Of a stretch of DNA of 64,000 nt, positions 27,349-36,560 are shown piece after piece (the first letter of the stretch is position 1; every line of letters begins with the position of its first letter). A program made the position numbers and the translations under genes. The notes under the pieces were generated by a model. That model saw only the letters and a list, made by a program, of their open reading frames with translations. It was not told where the DNA came from and searched no databases. The DNA comes from an uncultured Draconibacterium sp. (GTDB lineage Bacteria > Bacteroidota > Bacteroidia > Bacteroidales > Prolixibacteraceae): positions 1,212,501 to 1,276,500 of the forward strand of contig NZ_OY781365.1 in assembly GCF_963676815.1 (NCBI RefSeq). The letters are read 5' to 3'.

Positions 27349-28923
27349 TTAAACTTTGTACCGCCATGCATCAATTTCGTACTTTTTCAGGCGTGTGCCC
27401 AGCATTCGTTCGGTTATTTTTAGCTCTTCGGCAGCTTTGGTAATATTCCCTTTTGTTGATGTTAACGCATCGCGAATCAACTGTTTTTCCACCTGTTCAA
27501 CGGTGTACATCATTCCGCCTTTTGAGCTGGTATTTGACGAACCGGCCGTTTGTAACGACGGTGGTAAATTGTAACTGTGAATTACATTGTCGGTGCTTAA
27601 AATACACGCCCGCTCGATGCAGTTTTCCAACTCGCGAATGTTTCCCGGCCACTTGTACACCATCAACATATCGAGTGCCGATGTAGTAATTCGTTTAATT
27701 TTTGTTTGGTTTTCTTTATTGAATTTGCCAATAAAATGATCCACCAATTGCGGAATATCATCTCGGCGCTCGCGCAACGATGGAATGTAAATTGGGAAAA
27801 CATTAATCCGGTAATACAAATCCTCGCGAAACTCTTCGTTTTCTATCATCTCTTCCAACTTTCGGTTGGTAGCACAGATAATCCGTACGTCCGATTTTAT
27901 GGTTTGTGTACCTCCTACCCGCTCAAACTCGCGCTGCTGAATCATCCGCAACAATTTCACCTGTGTCGACAACGGAATATCGCCAATCTCATCAAGAAAA
28001 ATAGTGCCTCCGTTGGCCAGTTCAAAACGACCTTTGCGTTGTGAATCGGCGCCGGTAAAAGCTCCTTTCTCGTGCCCAAACAACTCGCTTTCGATTAACG
28101 ATTCGGGCAATGCCGAGCAGTTTACTTTTATAAACGTTTTTCCATTACGGGTGCTGGCTTCATGAATGGCATCGGCTACCAGTTCTTTTCCTACACCACT
28201 TTCTCCACGAATAAGTACGGTAGAGTTGGTTTTTCCAACCATTTGAACCAGCGAAAACACATCGCGCATTTTCCCCGAGTTACCGATCATGTTCATGTGT
28301 TTTTGCCCCGATATTCGGCTTTCCAGCTCCAGATTTTTTTGTTTCAGCGACTCCAGTTCTTCCAGCCTTTCCTGGCGATGTAAGGCTGCCCGAACCACCA
28401 TCGAACCAATAATCGAAAGCAGTCGGGTATCTTCATCAAAACTTATATATGGATTGTATACGCGCGCAAAACTCAATGTGCCGGTAACTTTTCCCTCATC
28501 TATTACAGGCACACAAACAAAAGTGAGCTCTTTGCCATCTTTATACAATTCCTGGTTTGTCCGGTTAAGAAACAATGACGATTTTGATATTTTTTCGACC
28601 ACCACCGGACGTGCCATTTGAACCACTTTGCCGGTAATTCCTTCTCCGAGTTTATATTTGGCCCGTGCCTGCTGACTATTATTAACGCCATAAGCCGCCT
28701 CCATATAAATATGTTCGTTCTCGCGGTTCAAAATGTTTAAAAAGCAGCGTTCGGCACCAAGGTATTCTGCCACCATTTTTACAATGGTATTCAAATCATT
28801 TTTGAATTGCTTGCTCTGAATCAGACGCTGACTTATATCGAAAAGTAAAGTCATCTCACTCAGACCATAACATTCCTCCCCACCTTTTCTGCATTTAATT
28901 TCCATAGAAAATCGATTTGACAT
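27349..28923 (-). CDS. nifA: NifA-type sigma-54-dependent activator (GAF-AAA+-Fis)
   Basis: About 524 residues from ATG 28923; an upstream TTG (28941) and a later ATG (28905) are alternatives. N-terminal GAF domain (about 15-180; ERCFLNILNRENEHIYMEAA and GEGITGKVVQMARPVVVEKI). AAA+ domain: Walker A GESGVGKELVADAIH, the sigma-54 contact loop ESELFGHEKGAFTGA, Walker B GGTIFLDEIGDI and the R-finger region GGTQTIKSDVRIICATNR. C-terminal Fis helix-turn-helix (TKGNITKAAEELKITERMLG), whose ITERMLGTRLKKY resembles NifA recognition helices. The sigma-54 promoter at nifH makes it the likely nif activator. GAF ligand and O2 or N sensing are unknown. I see no rhizobial-type Cys-rich linker. Confidence 0.8.
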   Translation of the reverse strand: MSNRFSMEIKCRKGGEECYGLSEMTLLFDISQRLIQSKQFKNDLNTIVKMVAEYLGAERCFLNILNRENEHIYMEAAYGVNNSQQARAKYKLGEGITGKVVQMARPVVVEKISKSSLFLNRTNQELYKDGKELTFVCVPVIDEGKVTGTLSFARVYNPYISFDEDTRLLSIIGSMVVRAALHRQERLEELESLKQKNLELESRISGQKHMNMIGNSGKMRDVFSLVQMVGKTNSTVLIRGESGVGKELVADAIHEASTRNGKTFIKVNCSALPESLIESELFGHEKGAFTGADSQRKGRFELANGGTIFLDEIGDIPLSTQVKLLRMIQQREFERVGGTQTIKSDVRIICATNRKLEEMIENEEFREDLYYRINVFPIYIPSLRERRDDIPQLVDHFIGKFNKENQTKIKRITTSALDMLMVYKWPGNIRELENCIERACILSTDNVIHSYNLPPSLQTAGSSNTSSKGGMMYTVEQVEKQLIRDALTSTKGNITKAAEELKITERMLGTRLKKYEIDAWRYKV

Positions 28924-29153
28924 CCTTTTCAACAGCAACAAATTTCACGAATAAAACAGACACATGTAAGCTTTTTAGATATATTATTGTCATTTTAACA
29001 CTTAATTAATCTACAATACATCTTTATGAAATACAAACAGCACTTTTCAAATCAAATGCATCAAAACATGGCATTGCAATAATTGATTGACAAACGATTT
29101 AGAATTAATACAAAAACCTTATTTTCGTTACTTCAATTAAATATTTCAAAACA

Positions 29154-29888
29154 GTGTCAAAGAATTTAGTAATCATACCGACTTATAACGAAAAGGAAAA
29201 TGTTGAGAAAATGATCCGCAAGGTATTTTCTTTGGAAAAGCCTTTTCATTTGCTTATTGTAGAAGATAATTCGCCCGACGGAACTGCCGAAATTGTGAAA
29301 CGAATGATGGAAGAGTTTCCGGGCAAACTACATATCCTGGAAAGAAAAGGGAAACTGGGCCTGGGCACTGCATACATTGCAGGATTTAAGTGGGCACTGG
29401 AAAGAGATTACGAAGCAGTTTGCGAAATGGACTGCGATTTTTCGCATAACCCCGATGATCTGCTAAGGCTTTTTGCTGCCATTGAAAATGGTGCTGATGT
29501 GGCTGTTGGATCACGTTATATTACCGGAATTAATGTGGTAAACTGGCCGCTTGGCCGTGTGTTGATGTCGTATTTTGCATCGATGTATGTGCGCATTGTT
29601 ACCGGAATGGATGTGCGCGACACCACGGCGGGTTTTGTTTGCTGGAAACGAAATGTGCTGGAAACTATCGACCTTGATAATATAAAACTAATTGGTTACG
29701 GATTTCAGATTGAAATGAAATTTACTGCCCACAAGTTTAAATTTAATATCCAGGAAGTTTCGATTGTGTTTACCGACCGTCAGGAAGGAACATCGAAAAT
29801 GAGCGGCGGTATTTTTAACGAAGCACTTTGGGGCGTACTAAAAATGAAGTTACGCAGCTTCACTCGAAAATATGAAAGGAACGTATAA
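29154..29888 (+). CDS. Polyprenol-phosphate mannosyltransferase-like GT2 glycosyltransferase
   Basis: 244 residues starting at GTG. GT-A fold with LVIIPTYNEKENVEKMI at the start, LIVEDNSPDGTAEIV as the first Asp block, ERKGKLGLGTAYIAGFKWAL, and the metal-binding DxD-like CEMDCDFSHNPDDL. VAVGSRYITG, DTTAGFVCWKR and GYGFQIEMKF are typical of dolichol/polyprenol monophosphomannose synthases (DPM1 type). There are no transmembrane helices, so it is the short soluble form. It likely transfers a sugar from a nucleotide donor to a lipid phosphate carrier for envelope glycans or protein O-glycosylation. Single gene followed by a strong terminator. Confidence 0.88.
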   Translation: MSKNLVIIPTYNEKENVEKMIRKVFSLEKPFHLLIVEDNSPDGTAEIVKRMMEEFPGKLHILERKGKLGLGTAYIAGFKWALERDYEAVCEMDCDFSHNPDDLLRLFAAIENGADVAVGSRYITGINVVNWPLGRVLMSYFASMYVRIVTGMDVRDTTAGFVCWKRNVLETIDLDNIKLIGYGFQIEMKFTAHKFKFNIQEVSIVFTDRQEGTSKMSGGIFNEALWGVLKMKLRSFTRKYERNV

Positions 29889-29914
29889 CATCATTCTCAA
29901 ATCAAAATATTATG

Positions 29915-29940
29915 AAGGCTGCCATGTGCAGCCTTTTTTT
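29915..29940 (+). terminator. Intrinsic terminator after the glycosyltransferase gene
   Basis: AAGGCTGC (29915-29922) and GCAGCCTT (29928-29935) form an 8-bp stem with a 5-nt loop, followed by a run of T. Confidence 0.9.
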
Positions 29941-30009
29941 GTACTTTAATTTACAAATTAGGTGTAACAAATTCTGGGCAGCTTGTCTAAGCATGTAGAA
30001 AGACAAAAA

Positions 30010-30525
30010 ATGAATACGAAAGAAATTCAGTTTAAACAGCTTTTCGAGGAGAACAAAGACCGTGTTTTCCGCATCTGCTGCTCTTATGTGCGAAACAGCC
30101 ACAACCGCGATGATTTGTTCCAGGAAATTTTTAGCAACATTTGGAAAAACCTCGGATCGTTTAGAAATGAAAGCCACGTAAACACCTGGATTTACCGCAT
30201 ATCGATAAACACTGCCATTAATTATTGTCGCCTGCAAAGCAAGAATGACAAACGTTGCCAGGAAATAAAACAGGATATTCTTTCGGACGATGATATAAAT
30301 CTGGCCAGAAAAACAATACTGGAAAAAGAACTAAAAACCATGTTCGAAGCAATTAACCAACTTCCTGTTACCGAAAAATCAATTATTAGTTTGGTTTTAG
30401 AAGGGCTCGACCACACACGAATTGCAGAAATTGTGGGAATATCGGAAGGCAATGTACGTGTAAAATTTCATCGTATTAAAAAGAAATTAAAACAAATGAT
30501 GGAGGAACAGAAAAATGAACTTTGA
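30010..30525 (+). CDS. ECF-type RNA polymerase sigma factor
   Basis: 171 residues from ATG 30010 (a TTG nine codons upstream is less likely). Region 2 is clear: FEENKDRVFRICCSYVRNSH, DDLFQEIFSNIWKNL, FRNESHVNTWIYRISINTAI. Region 4 helix-turn-helix: INQLPVTEKSIISLVLEGLD and HTRIAEIVGISEGNVRVKFH. It directs transcription of an unknown regulon. Its stop overlaps the start of a membrane-protein gene by 11 bp, the arrangement of sigma and anti-sigma pairs, but the partner lacks a recognised anti-sigma motif. Confidence 0.92.
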   Translation: MNTKEIQFKQLFEENKDRVFRICCSYVRNSHNRDDLFQEIFSNIWKNLGSFRNESHVNTWIYRISINTAINYCRLQSKNDKRCQEIKQDILSDDDINLARKTILEKELKTMFEAINQLPVTEKSIISLVLEGLDHTRIAEIVGISEGNVRVKFHRIKKKLKQMMEEQKNEL

Positions 30526-31126
30526 ATCGCTATCTGAAAAATACAGAGAAATAAAATCGCCGGCTGAACCGATATCAGCAGCAACTGCAAATTCGCGTGA
30601 TGGAAATGGTCTTTTTGAGAAGATAAAAAAACACGATGCCTATTCAAAAAAACAATCTAAACAGTTCTATATTATTACTTCTATTGTTGCAGTTGTCTAT
30701 GTTTTCGTATTCATTATCAACCCCGATCCCAATTTAACACTACAAAACAGGTTGGCGGGATGTGCATTTATCCTTGCTTCGCTAATACTTGCTTTTCTGT
30801 TCAAGAAAAAACACAAAAAAATTAGCAATGTAGTGTTCTTATCTTCTACCAAAAGTTTCCTGGAGGAAGCCCGAACAAGGTTCCAATTCTGGAATCGAGA
30901 TCAATTATGGCTCATTCTGGTTGTTCTGCTGGTTGATGTTGCCAGTGTATTTTCAATTTCTAAATATTTCGATTTACTGAGCCAAACAAATTCAATTATT
31001 ATTACACAGCTTATATATTTTGGCTTGCTTATTTTTGGATTCTTTATGGGCAAGAAATCCTGGACAAAAAGGAAAAAACCCATTCTGGAGAAGATTGAAT
31101 CAATGCTGTGCGAATTTGAACAATGA
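30515..31126 (+). CDS. Putative membrane protein coupled to the ECF sigma factor
   Basis: 203 residues, not recognised as a named family. A charged soluble N-terminus (about 45 residues) precedes four hydrophobic segments near residues 49-68, 76-92, 129-147 and 160-176 (for example FYIITSIVAVVYVFVFII and LWLILVVLLVDVASVFSI). Basic stretches such as FKKKHKK lie between. It overlaps the sigma gene by 11 bp, so it is probably co-translated. An anti-sigma or sigma-regulating role is plausible from position only. There is no HxxxCxxC zinc motif. Confidence 0.6.
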   Translation: MNFESLSEKYREIKSPAEPISAATANSRDGNGLFEKIKKHDAYSKKQSKQFYIITSIVAVVYVFVFIINPDPNLTLQNRLAGCAFILASLILAFLFKKKHKKISNVVFLSSTKSFLEEARTRFQFWNRDQLWLILVVLLVDVASVFSISKYFDLLSQTNSIIITQLIYFGLLIFGFFMGKKSWTKRKKPILEKIESMLCEFEQ

Positions 31127-31200
31127 GCCCTAAACGGCGTTTGACAAAAGGTTATCTAATTTCGTTGGGTGCACACTAAAAGGGTCTCGACGTATTTTAG

Positions 31201-31208
31201 TAACTTTG
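31201..31208 (+). promoter_or_regulatory. Possible -7 element of the dihydroorotase gene
   Basis: TAACTTTG matches TAnnTTTG and lies 23 nt before the chosen ATG at 31232. No TTG is found at the proper -33 position, so the promoter is only half supported. Confidence 0.4.
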
Positions 31209-31231
31209 TTATAAATCAAAAATCCGGAAAA

Positions 31232-32575
31232 ATGAAAACGCTGATAAAAGATGCAACGATTGTAAATGAGGGACTAAAATTTAAAGGAAGTGTTTTAATT
31301 GATGGTGAAAAAATTGAGAAGGTCTTTCCGCACGTTGTCCCCGCTGATTTTGATTTAAACGAAACGGAAGTAATTGATGCTACAGGTTTGCTTTTAATCC
31401 CCGGAGTAATCGACGACCAGGTACATTTTCGCGAGCCGGGATTAACACACAAAGGTGAAATTGCTACCGAAAGTAAAGCCGCTGCTGCCGGTGGCGTTAC
31501 CACCTACATGGAAATGCCCAACACCAAGCCACAAGCCGTTACACAGGAAGAATTGCAGAAAAAATTTGACCGCGCCGCAGAAGTTTCGGCTGTAAACTAC
31601 TCGTTTTACATGGGCGCCACCAACGATAATTTGCAGGAGGTGCTAAAAACCGATCCAACAAAGGTGTGTGGCATAAAAGTTTTTATGGGCTCTTCAACCG
31701 GAAATATGTTGGTTGACGACGACAAGACTTTATCTGAAATATTTAAAAATGCGCCAACTTTGGTTGCCACACACTGCGAAGACGAAGCTACAATAAAAGC
31801 AAACACCGAAATTGCACGCCAGCGTTATGGCGAAAATGTGCCAATTTCGCGCCACTGCCACATTCGCAGTGCCGAAGCGTGTTATAAATCATCGTCGAAA
31901 GCTGTTGAATTGGCCTCGAAATTTGATACGCGACTACATGTTCTGCACCTTTCGTCGGCAAAAGAGATGAGTCTCTTCGCGCCCGGAAAAGTAGGTGACA
32001 AAAAAATTACAGCCGAAGTTTGTGTGCATCACCTGTGGTTCGACGAGCGCGACTATATTGATTACGGAACACGCATAAAATGGAATCCGGCAGTAAAATG
32101 CGAGAAAGATAAAGTGGCACTTTGGGAAGCCTTGCTGGCCGATAAAATTGATGTGATTGCCACCGACCATGCACCTCATACTTTGGAGGAAAAGAATAAC
32201 TCGTATTTTAAAGCACCATCGGGCGGGCCGTTGGTACAGCACTCGCTGGTTGCTATGCTAGAGTTGAGTAAAAAAGGATTTATTACCATAGAAAAAGTGA
32301 TTCAGAAAATGTGCCATGCACCGGCCGATCTTTTCAGAATTAACAATCGTGGATACATACGCGAAGGCTATTTTGCCGACCTCGTTTTGGTCGATCCGAA
32401 TAAAAACTGGATTGTGGCTCCGGAAAATATTTTATACAAGTGTGGCTGGGCTCCGTTCGAACGAACTGAGTTTTCGAACCAGGTTGTAAGCACTTTTGTG
32501 AATGGATTAAAAGTGTACCACAACAACCAAATCCTTCATCCAAATTACGGACAGGCAATTACATTTAATCCCTGA
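31232..32575 (+). CDS. pyrC: Dihydroorotase
   Basis: Cyclises N-carbamoyl-aspartate to dihydroorotate in pyrimidine synthesis. 447 residues from ATG 31232; the open frame extends 21 codons further upstream, but the promoter-like box lies inside that extension. Amidohydrolase signatures: GVIDDQVHFREPG (an Asp-x-His-x-Arg metal and substrate motif), MEMPNTKPQAVT, the carbamylated-Lys region CGIKVFMGSSTGNM, ATHCEDE, LHVLHLSSA and the catalytic VIATDHAPHTLEEK. Class I dihydroorotase by length and by the DH-A-P-H motif. A hydantoinase or allantoinase is unlikely given RHCHIRS and TDHAPH. Single gene followed by a terminator. Confidence 0.9.
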   Translation: MKTLIKDATIVNEGLKFKGSVLIDGEKIEKVFPHVVPADFDLNETEVIDATGLLLIPGVIDDQVHFREPGLTHKGEIATESKAAAAGGVTTYMEMPNTKPQAVTQEELQKKFDRAAEVSAVNYSFYMGATNDNLQEVLKTDPTKVCGIKVFMGSSTGNMLVDDDKTLSEIFKNAPTLVATHCEDEATIKANTEIARQRYGENVPISRHCHIRSAEACYKSSSKAVELASKFDTRLHVLHLSSAKEMSLFAPGKVGDKKITAEVCVHHLWFDERDYIDYGTRIKWNPAVKCEKDKVALWEALLADKIDVIATDHAPHTLEEKNNSYFKAPSGGPLVQHSLVAMLELSKKGFITIEKVIQKMCHAPADLFRINNRGYIREGYFADLVLVDPNKNWIVAPENILYKCGWAPFERTEFSNQVVSTFVNGLKVYHNNQILHPNYGQAITFNP

Positions 32576-32673
32576 TCTTTAGAACTAATCTAAAAAGAGT
32601 ACTCCGTTTAAACCTATTTGGTATTTAAACGTTTAAATCTGCACAACTTATTCGTTAAATAAGTTACACATTC

Positions 32674-32712
32674 ATAAGGTGGTTTCTCTTGGTGGAAATC
32701 ACCTTATTTTTA
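32674..32712 (+). terminator. Intrinsic terminator after dihydroorotase
   Basis: ATAAGGTGGTTTC (32674-32686) pairs with GAAATCACCTTAT (32695-32707) over 13 bp with one G-T pair, then TTTTTATT. Upstream, ACTTATT/AATAAGT (32647-32665) is a second small hairpin. The rest of the 355-bp gap 32576-32930 is AT-rich with nothing else recognised. Confidence 0.85.
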
Positions 32713-32930
32713 TTCACTTGCGAAAGTTCACAAGCACACCCCTAATTCTATACCACACAGTTTTCACCTTTCACTCCTTCCAGGTTCTCATTTCGCACAT
32801 TTTGCGAATTCAAAAATAAAACCATCACATTCAAAGCTAAACCTCACTTCCTCAGATTTCTATAAAATATAACATGCACTATTACTAATTTTATTTTCAC
32901 TAAAAATCTGTTTTTATAAAAATCAAAATC

Positions 32931-34499
32931 ATGAAAAATTCTACTTTTCTCTTTCTTTTCTTATTTATTGCAAGTTTTACCGGCATTGCTCAAGTTCCCG
33001 GTGCATTCAACTACCAGGCCGTAGTCCGAAGTTCATCAGGCGAAATTATAGCCGATCAAAACGTTAGCTTCCAAATCAGTATACTTCAAGACACCGAAAC
33101 CGGCACATCTGTATATACTGAAACACACGAAGTAAACACAAATTCATTTGGGCTGGTTAATATCCAGGTGGGTCAAGGTACTGCAATTGACGGCGTTTTT
33201 GATCCCGGGAATTGGGGTGCCACGGATCATTACCTAAAAATTGAAATTGATACAGATGGAGGCGACTCTTTTACCCACATGGGAACTTCGCAGCTCTTAG
33301 CAGTTCCTTATGCATTTCACGCCAAAACTGTTGAAATTGATAATGTTGAAGATGCTGATGCCGATGCCACTAACGAGATTCAAACCTTAAGTTTAAGCGG
33401 AACGCAATTAACATTATCTGCCGGAGGAGGTACAGTTACTTTGCCATCGTCAGGAGAAACGACCGGAGACAACTGGGGTACTCAGACTGTAATAAGCGAC
33501 GCTAGCTTAACAGGAAATGGAACTTCTGCTTCTCCGCTAAGTGTTGATGGCGATTTAACTGATGATCAAACACTATCTCTTTCGGGTAACAACTTGACTA
33601 TTTCAGATGGTAATACAGTTAGCTTACCAACAGTTACAACTCCATGGCAAGATGCAGACAACGGAATCACCTACCAGGATGGACATGTTGGAATAGGAGA
33701 CAATCCTACTTCTACAAGTTCGTTAAGAGTTGCCAATTATAACAATATGGCTTCATTGTTTGGCATAAATAACAGCGAGGGAAATGCCACAATTCAGCTA
33801 CTTAACCAAAATGCAAATGGCCAGTCGGCTTATTTTCGTAGTCCAATTCGAATTGCAGACGGCAGCCAGGGAGAAGGAAAAATTCTGATATCGGATGCCG
33901 AAGGTATTGCCACATGGGGAGATTTACCCACAAGTTCATCGCTGTGGAGCCAAGATAACGACAACATTTACTACACAGCAGGCAAAGTTGCAGTGGGTAA
34001 AAATCCGGGCAGTGATTTAAGACAATTCCAGTCGGTTACAACCGAGAACCACCAGGCTATTGCTGCCGAAAACAATGGAACCTATGCAACGCTTTATGTA
34101 AAAAATAATGGATCTGGTCCGGCAGCTGAATTCAAAAACAGGTTACGAATCTCGGATGGAACACAAGGAGACGGAAAAGTCCTAACCTCAGATGCGAACG
34201 GAAATACTTCGTGGCAAACCCAAATGACTCCGATTGCTTACGGAGTTGTAAATCCTAATGGTGTTGAATTTAATAAATCGAGCAATGTTCTTGTTACACA
34301 TTCTAATACTGGCGAATACAAGGTAACTATTTCCGGCGAAGACTATTTTTATCAAAACTACATTTGCAATGCAACTATTATTGACGATTTTGGTTTTATC
34401 AGAGCAACATCAGTAGATGGTAAAATTCTAATTAAAATAAAAGATTCATCGGGTGCTGATGCTGATATGTTCTTTAATTTTGTTGTATACAAACTATAA
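32931..34499 (+). CDS. Secreted repeat-rich protein of the tail-fibre-like Bacteroidota type
   Basis: 522 residues with a Sec signal peptide ending near FTGIAQ (about residue 20). The first domain, PGAFNYQAVVRSSSGEIIAD to QLLAVPYAFHAKT (about 22-135), is a pattern known in many secreted Bacteroidota proteins, sometimes adhesins. After it come repeat-like segments: LSLSGTQLTLSAGGGTVTLP and LSLSGNNLTISDGNTVSLP, then two copies of an RIADGSQGEGKILISDA / RISDGTQGDGKVLTSDA motif. Such tails form trimeric beta-structures in phage-fibre-like proteins. No enzyme motif is seen. The next gene, 8 bp on, encodes a T9SS-sorted protein, so surface display is likely. Function unknown. Confidence 0.75.
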   Translation: MKNSTFLFLFLFIASFTGIAQVPGAFNYQAVVRSSSGEIIADQNVSFQISILQDTETGTSVYTETHEVNTNSFGLVNIQVGQGTAIDGVFDPGNWGATDHYLKIEIDTDGGDSFTHMGTSQLLAVPYAFHAKTVEIDNVEDADADATNEIQTLSLSGTQLTLSAGGGTVTLPSSGETTGDNWGTQTVISDASLTGNGTSASPLSVDGDLTDDQTLSLSGNNLTISDGNTVSLPTVTTPWQDADNGITYQDGHVGIGDNPTSTSSLRVANYNNMASLFGINNSEGNATIQLLNQNANGQSAYFRSPIRIADGSQGEGKILISDAEGIATWGDLPTSSSLWSQDNDNIYYTAGKVAVGKNPGSDLRQFQSVTTENHQAIAAENNGTYATLYVKNNGSGPAAEFKNRLRISDGTQGDGKVLTSDANGNTSWQTQMTPIAYGVVNPNGVEFNKSSNVLVTHSNTGEYKVTISGEDYFYQNYICNATIIDDFGFIRATSVDGKILIKIKDSSGADADMFFNFVVYKL

Positions 34500-34507
34500 A
34501 CAAACAC

Positions 34508-34987
34508 ATGAAGAAATTATTACTGTTTTTAATAATCATTGTAAAGGGTACTTTTTTGCCGACTCTAAATGCGCAAGAAATTGTATCGACTGCCGGAACT
34601 GTTTACGAAACCAACGGTATACAGCTAAGCTGGACTTTAGGAGAAACAGTTATCGAAACGGCAGAGTCTGGTTCATTGGTTCTCACCCAGGGTTTTCATC
34701 AGTCGAAACTGGTAATTACAGCACTCGACGACATTACAATTGCTGATTTTGAAGTAAAGATTTATCCCAACCCAACTTCCGATTTTGTTGTTGTACATTT
34801 TGATGAATACAATTTGAATGCTCATATTCAACTTTTTGATCTTGCCGGGAAAAAGCTAAAAGAAAGTGTTACCAATAATACTGAGACCCAAATAAATATG
34901 ACAGAATATCCGGGAGGCACTTATCTCTTAAAGCTTTTTGATGACAACTTCCATCCTGTTCAGACATTTAAAATTATAAAGCGATAG
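34508..34987 (+). CDS. Type IX secretion-sorted small surface protein
   Basis: 159 residues with a Sec signal peptide (cut near LNAQE, about residue 23). The N-terminal half, STAGTVYETNGIQLSWTLGE and LVLTQGFHQSKL, is common in Bacteroidota surface proteins. The last 75 residues are a T9SS type A sorting domain: IYPNPTSDFVVVHF, IQLFDLAGKKLKES, YPGGTYLLKLFDD and a short basic end IIKR. It is probably exported by the type IX system and attached to the cell surface with the product of the preceding gene. Followed by a strong terminator. Confidence 0.88.
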   Translation: MKKLLLFLIIIVKGTFLPTLNAQEIVSTAGTVYETNGIQLSWTLGETVIETAESGSLVLTQGFHQSKLVITALDDITIADFEVKIYPNPTSDFVVVHFDEYNLNAHIQLFDLAGKKLKESVTNNTETQINMTEYPGGTYLLKLFDDNFHPVQTFKIIKR

Positions 34988-34995
34988 ATTAAAAA

Positions 34996-35031
34996 AGAAA
35001 AGCCGGACAATTTTGTATCCGGCTTTTCTTT
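34996..35031 (+). terminator. Strong intrinsic terminator, likely bidirectional
   Basis: AGAAAAGCCGGA (34996-35007) and TCCGGCTTTTCT (35018-35029) form a perfect 12-bp stem with A- and T-rich flanks. It lies between the convergent T9SS-protein gene and rmuC. Confidence 0.9.
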
Positions 35032-35088
35032 ACTCAATCATTTATCTAACCGGCAATTATATGCTTCAATTAGTTTTACGATTCACAA

Positions 35089-36441
35089 TTACTCTTCTTC
35101 AATATATTTTCCGGGTAACTCTTTCGATGCTTTTGCTCCCAACTTTTTAATATTTTCTACTCGACGTACTAAATTACCCGAACCTGTATGCAATTTATTT
35201 ACAGCCGAATCGTAAGTTTTACGTGTAGTATCCAGATTCTTCCCTATGGTTTCCATATCGGCAATAAAACCAACAAATTTATCGTAAAGAGCGCCGCCCT
35301 GACGAGCAATTTCAATGGCATTTCGGGTTTGGTTTTCCTGTTGCCAGATGGATGAAATGGTACGCAAAGTTGCCAGCAAGGTTGACGGACTAACAATCAC
35401 CACTTTCTGATCCCATGCATACGAAAACAATTCCTGATCCTCCTGAATAGCCACACTAAATGAAGCCTCGATTGGAATAAACAACAGAACAAAATCGGGC
35501 GAATTTAATTTGCTTGCTGTTTGATAATGTTTCTCGCTCAATCCTTTTATATGAGTTCTCAAGCTCAAAAGATGCTCTTTTACAAACCTCACCCTCTCCT
35601 CTTCATTCTCTGTATTTACTGCACGTTCGTAGGCAATCATCGACACTTTAGAGTCGACAATAATATGTTTGTTATCCGGCAGATTGATTACGATATCCGG
35701 CTGGATACGCTTATTATCCTCAGTAGTATCGCTGAACTGTTTTTGATAACCTTGTTCTCCTTCGTTCAATCCCGATCGCTCAAGAATTCGTTCCAAAACA
35801 ACTTCGCCCCAGTTTCCTTGTTTTTTCACATCGCCTTTTAGCGCTTTTGTCAGGTTATTTGCTTCTTCGCTAATTTTGTTATTCAGGTCGTACAACTTTT
35901 TCAGCTCAGCTTTCAGGTCAGTTTGGTCTTTTAATCCTTGCTTGTAAGTATCATCCACCTTTTTCTCGAAAAGCTGAATCTTTTCTTTCAACGGATTTAA
36001 AACTTCGCCAATATTTTTCTGATTGGCAGCTGTAAATTTCTCGCTGTTTTTCTCCAGAATTTTATTGGCTACATTTTCAAACTCAGTCGTAAGTTTCTTT
36101 TGTATTTCTTCCAGTTCTTTTTTCTGCTCGCCTAACTTTTCCTCCTGGTTTTTAAACTGTACTTTGGCATTTTCAAGCCGCACATTCAAGGCTTTATTTT
36201 CTTCTCTGTATGCCTGCAACTCGGCTTTCCACTCGTCGGCTTCGGTTTTTAATGCATTGTAGCGTTCCTGCCAAATCAGTCCCTGTTTTTCAATTTCCGC
36301 TTTTTGTGCTAAAAACTCACTTTCTTTTTCAAAAAGCAGTTTCCCGGCATCGGCCTGCCCACTTTGCGCCTTCAATTTCAGAAAAAGGAATGCTACAATT
36401 CCGCCAACTACCACTCCTGCAACCAGATAAATAATTTCCAT
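35089..36441 (-). CDS. rmuC: RmuC-family DNA recombination protein
   Basis: 450 residues. An N-terminal membrane anchor (YLVAGVVVGGIVAFLFL), then a long charged coiled coil (about 35-200), then the RmuC nuclease-like core: GNWGEVVLERILERSGLNEG, IQPDIVINLPDNKHIIVDSK with the Asp and Glu/Asp-x-Lys residues of a PD-(D/E)xK fold, then VSMIAYERAV, FVLLFIPIEASFSVAI and VVIVSPSTLLATLRTI. The family limits inversions at short inverted repeats in E. coli; its biochemistry is poorly known. Length and order match the family. Single gene. Confidence 0.92.
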   Translation of the reverse strand: MEIIYLVAGVVVGGIVAFLFLKLKAQSGQADAGKLLFEKESEFLAQKAEIEKQGLIWQERYNALKTEADEWKAELQAYREENKALNVRLENAKVQFKNQEEKLGEQKKELEEIQKKLTTEFENVANKILEKNSEKFTAANQKNIGEVLNPLKEKIQLFEKKVDDTYKQGLKDQTDLKAELKKLYDLNNKISEEANNLTKALKGDVKKQGNWGEVVLERILERSGLNEGEQGYQKQFSDTTEDNKRIQPDIVINLPDNKHIIVDSKVSMIAYERAVNTENEEERVRFVKEHLLSLRTHIKGLSEKHYQTASKLNSPDFVLLFIPIEASFSVAIQEDQELFSYAWDQKVVIVSPSTLLATLRTISSIWQQENQTRNAIEIARQGGALYDKFVGFIADMETIGKNLDTTRKTYDSAVNKLHTGSGNLVRRVENIKKLGAKASKELPGKYIEEE

Positions 36442-36560
36442 TTTTATTTTGTTTGAATCTTAAAAATACAAAAATGAAAACAAGCCCAAGCTTTGGTGAG
36501 AAAAAATAGTTTATTGAATTTTTAGGGCATTTAATTTTTCTATTTTTAGGAGAAATTTAC

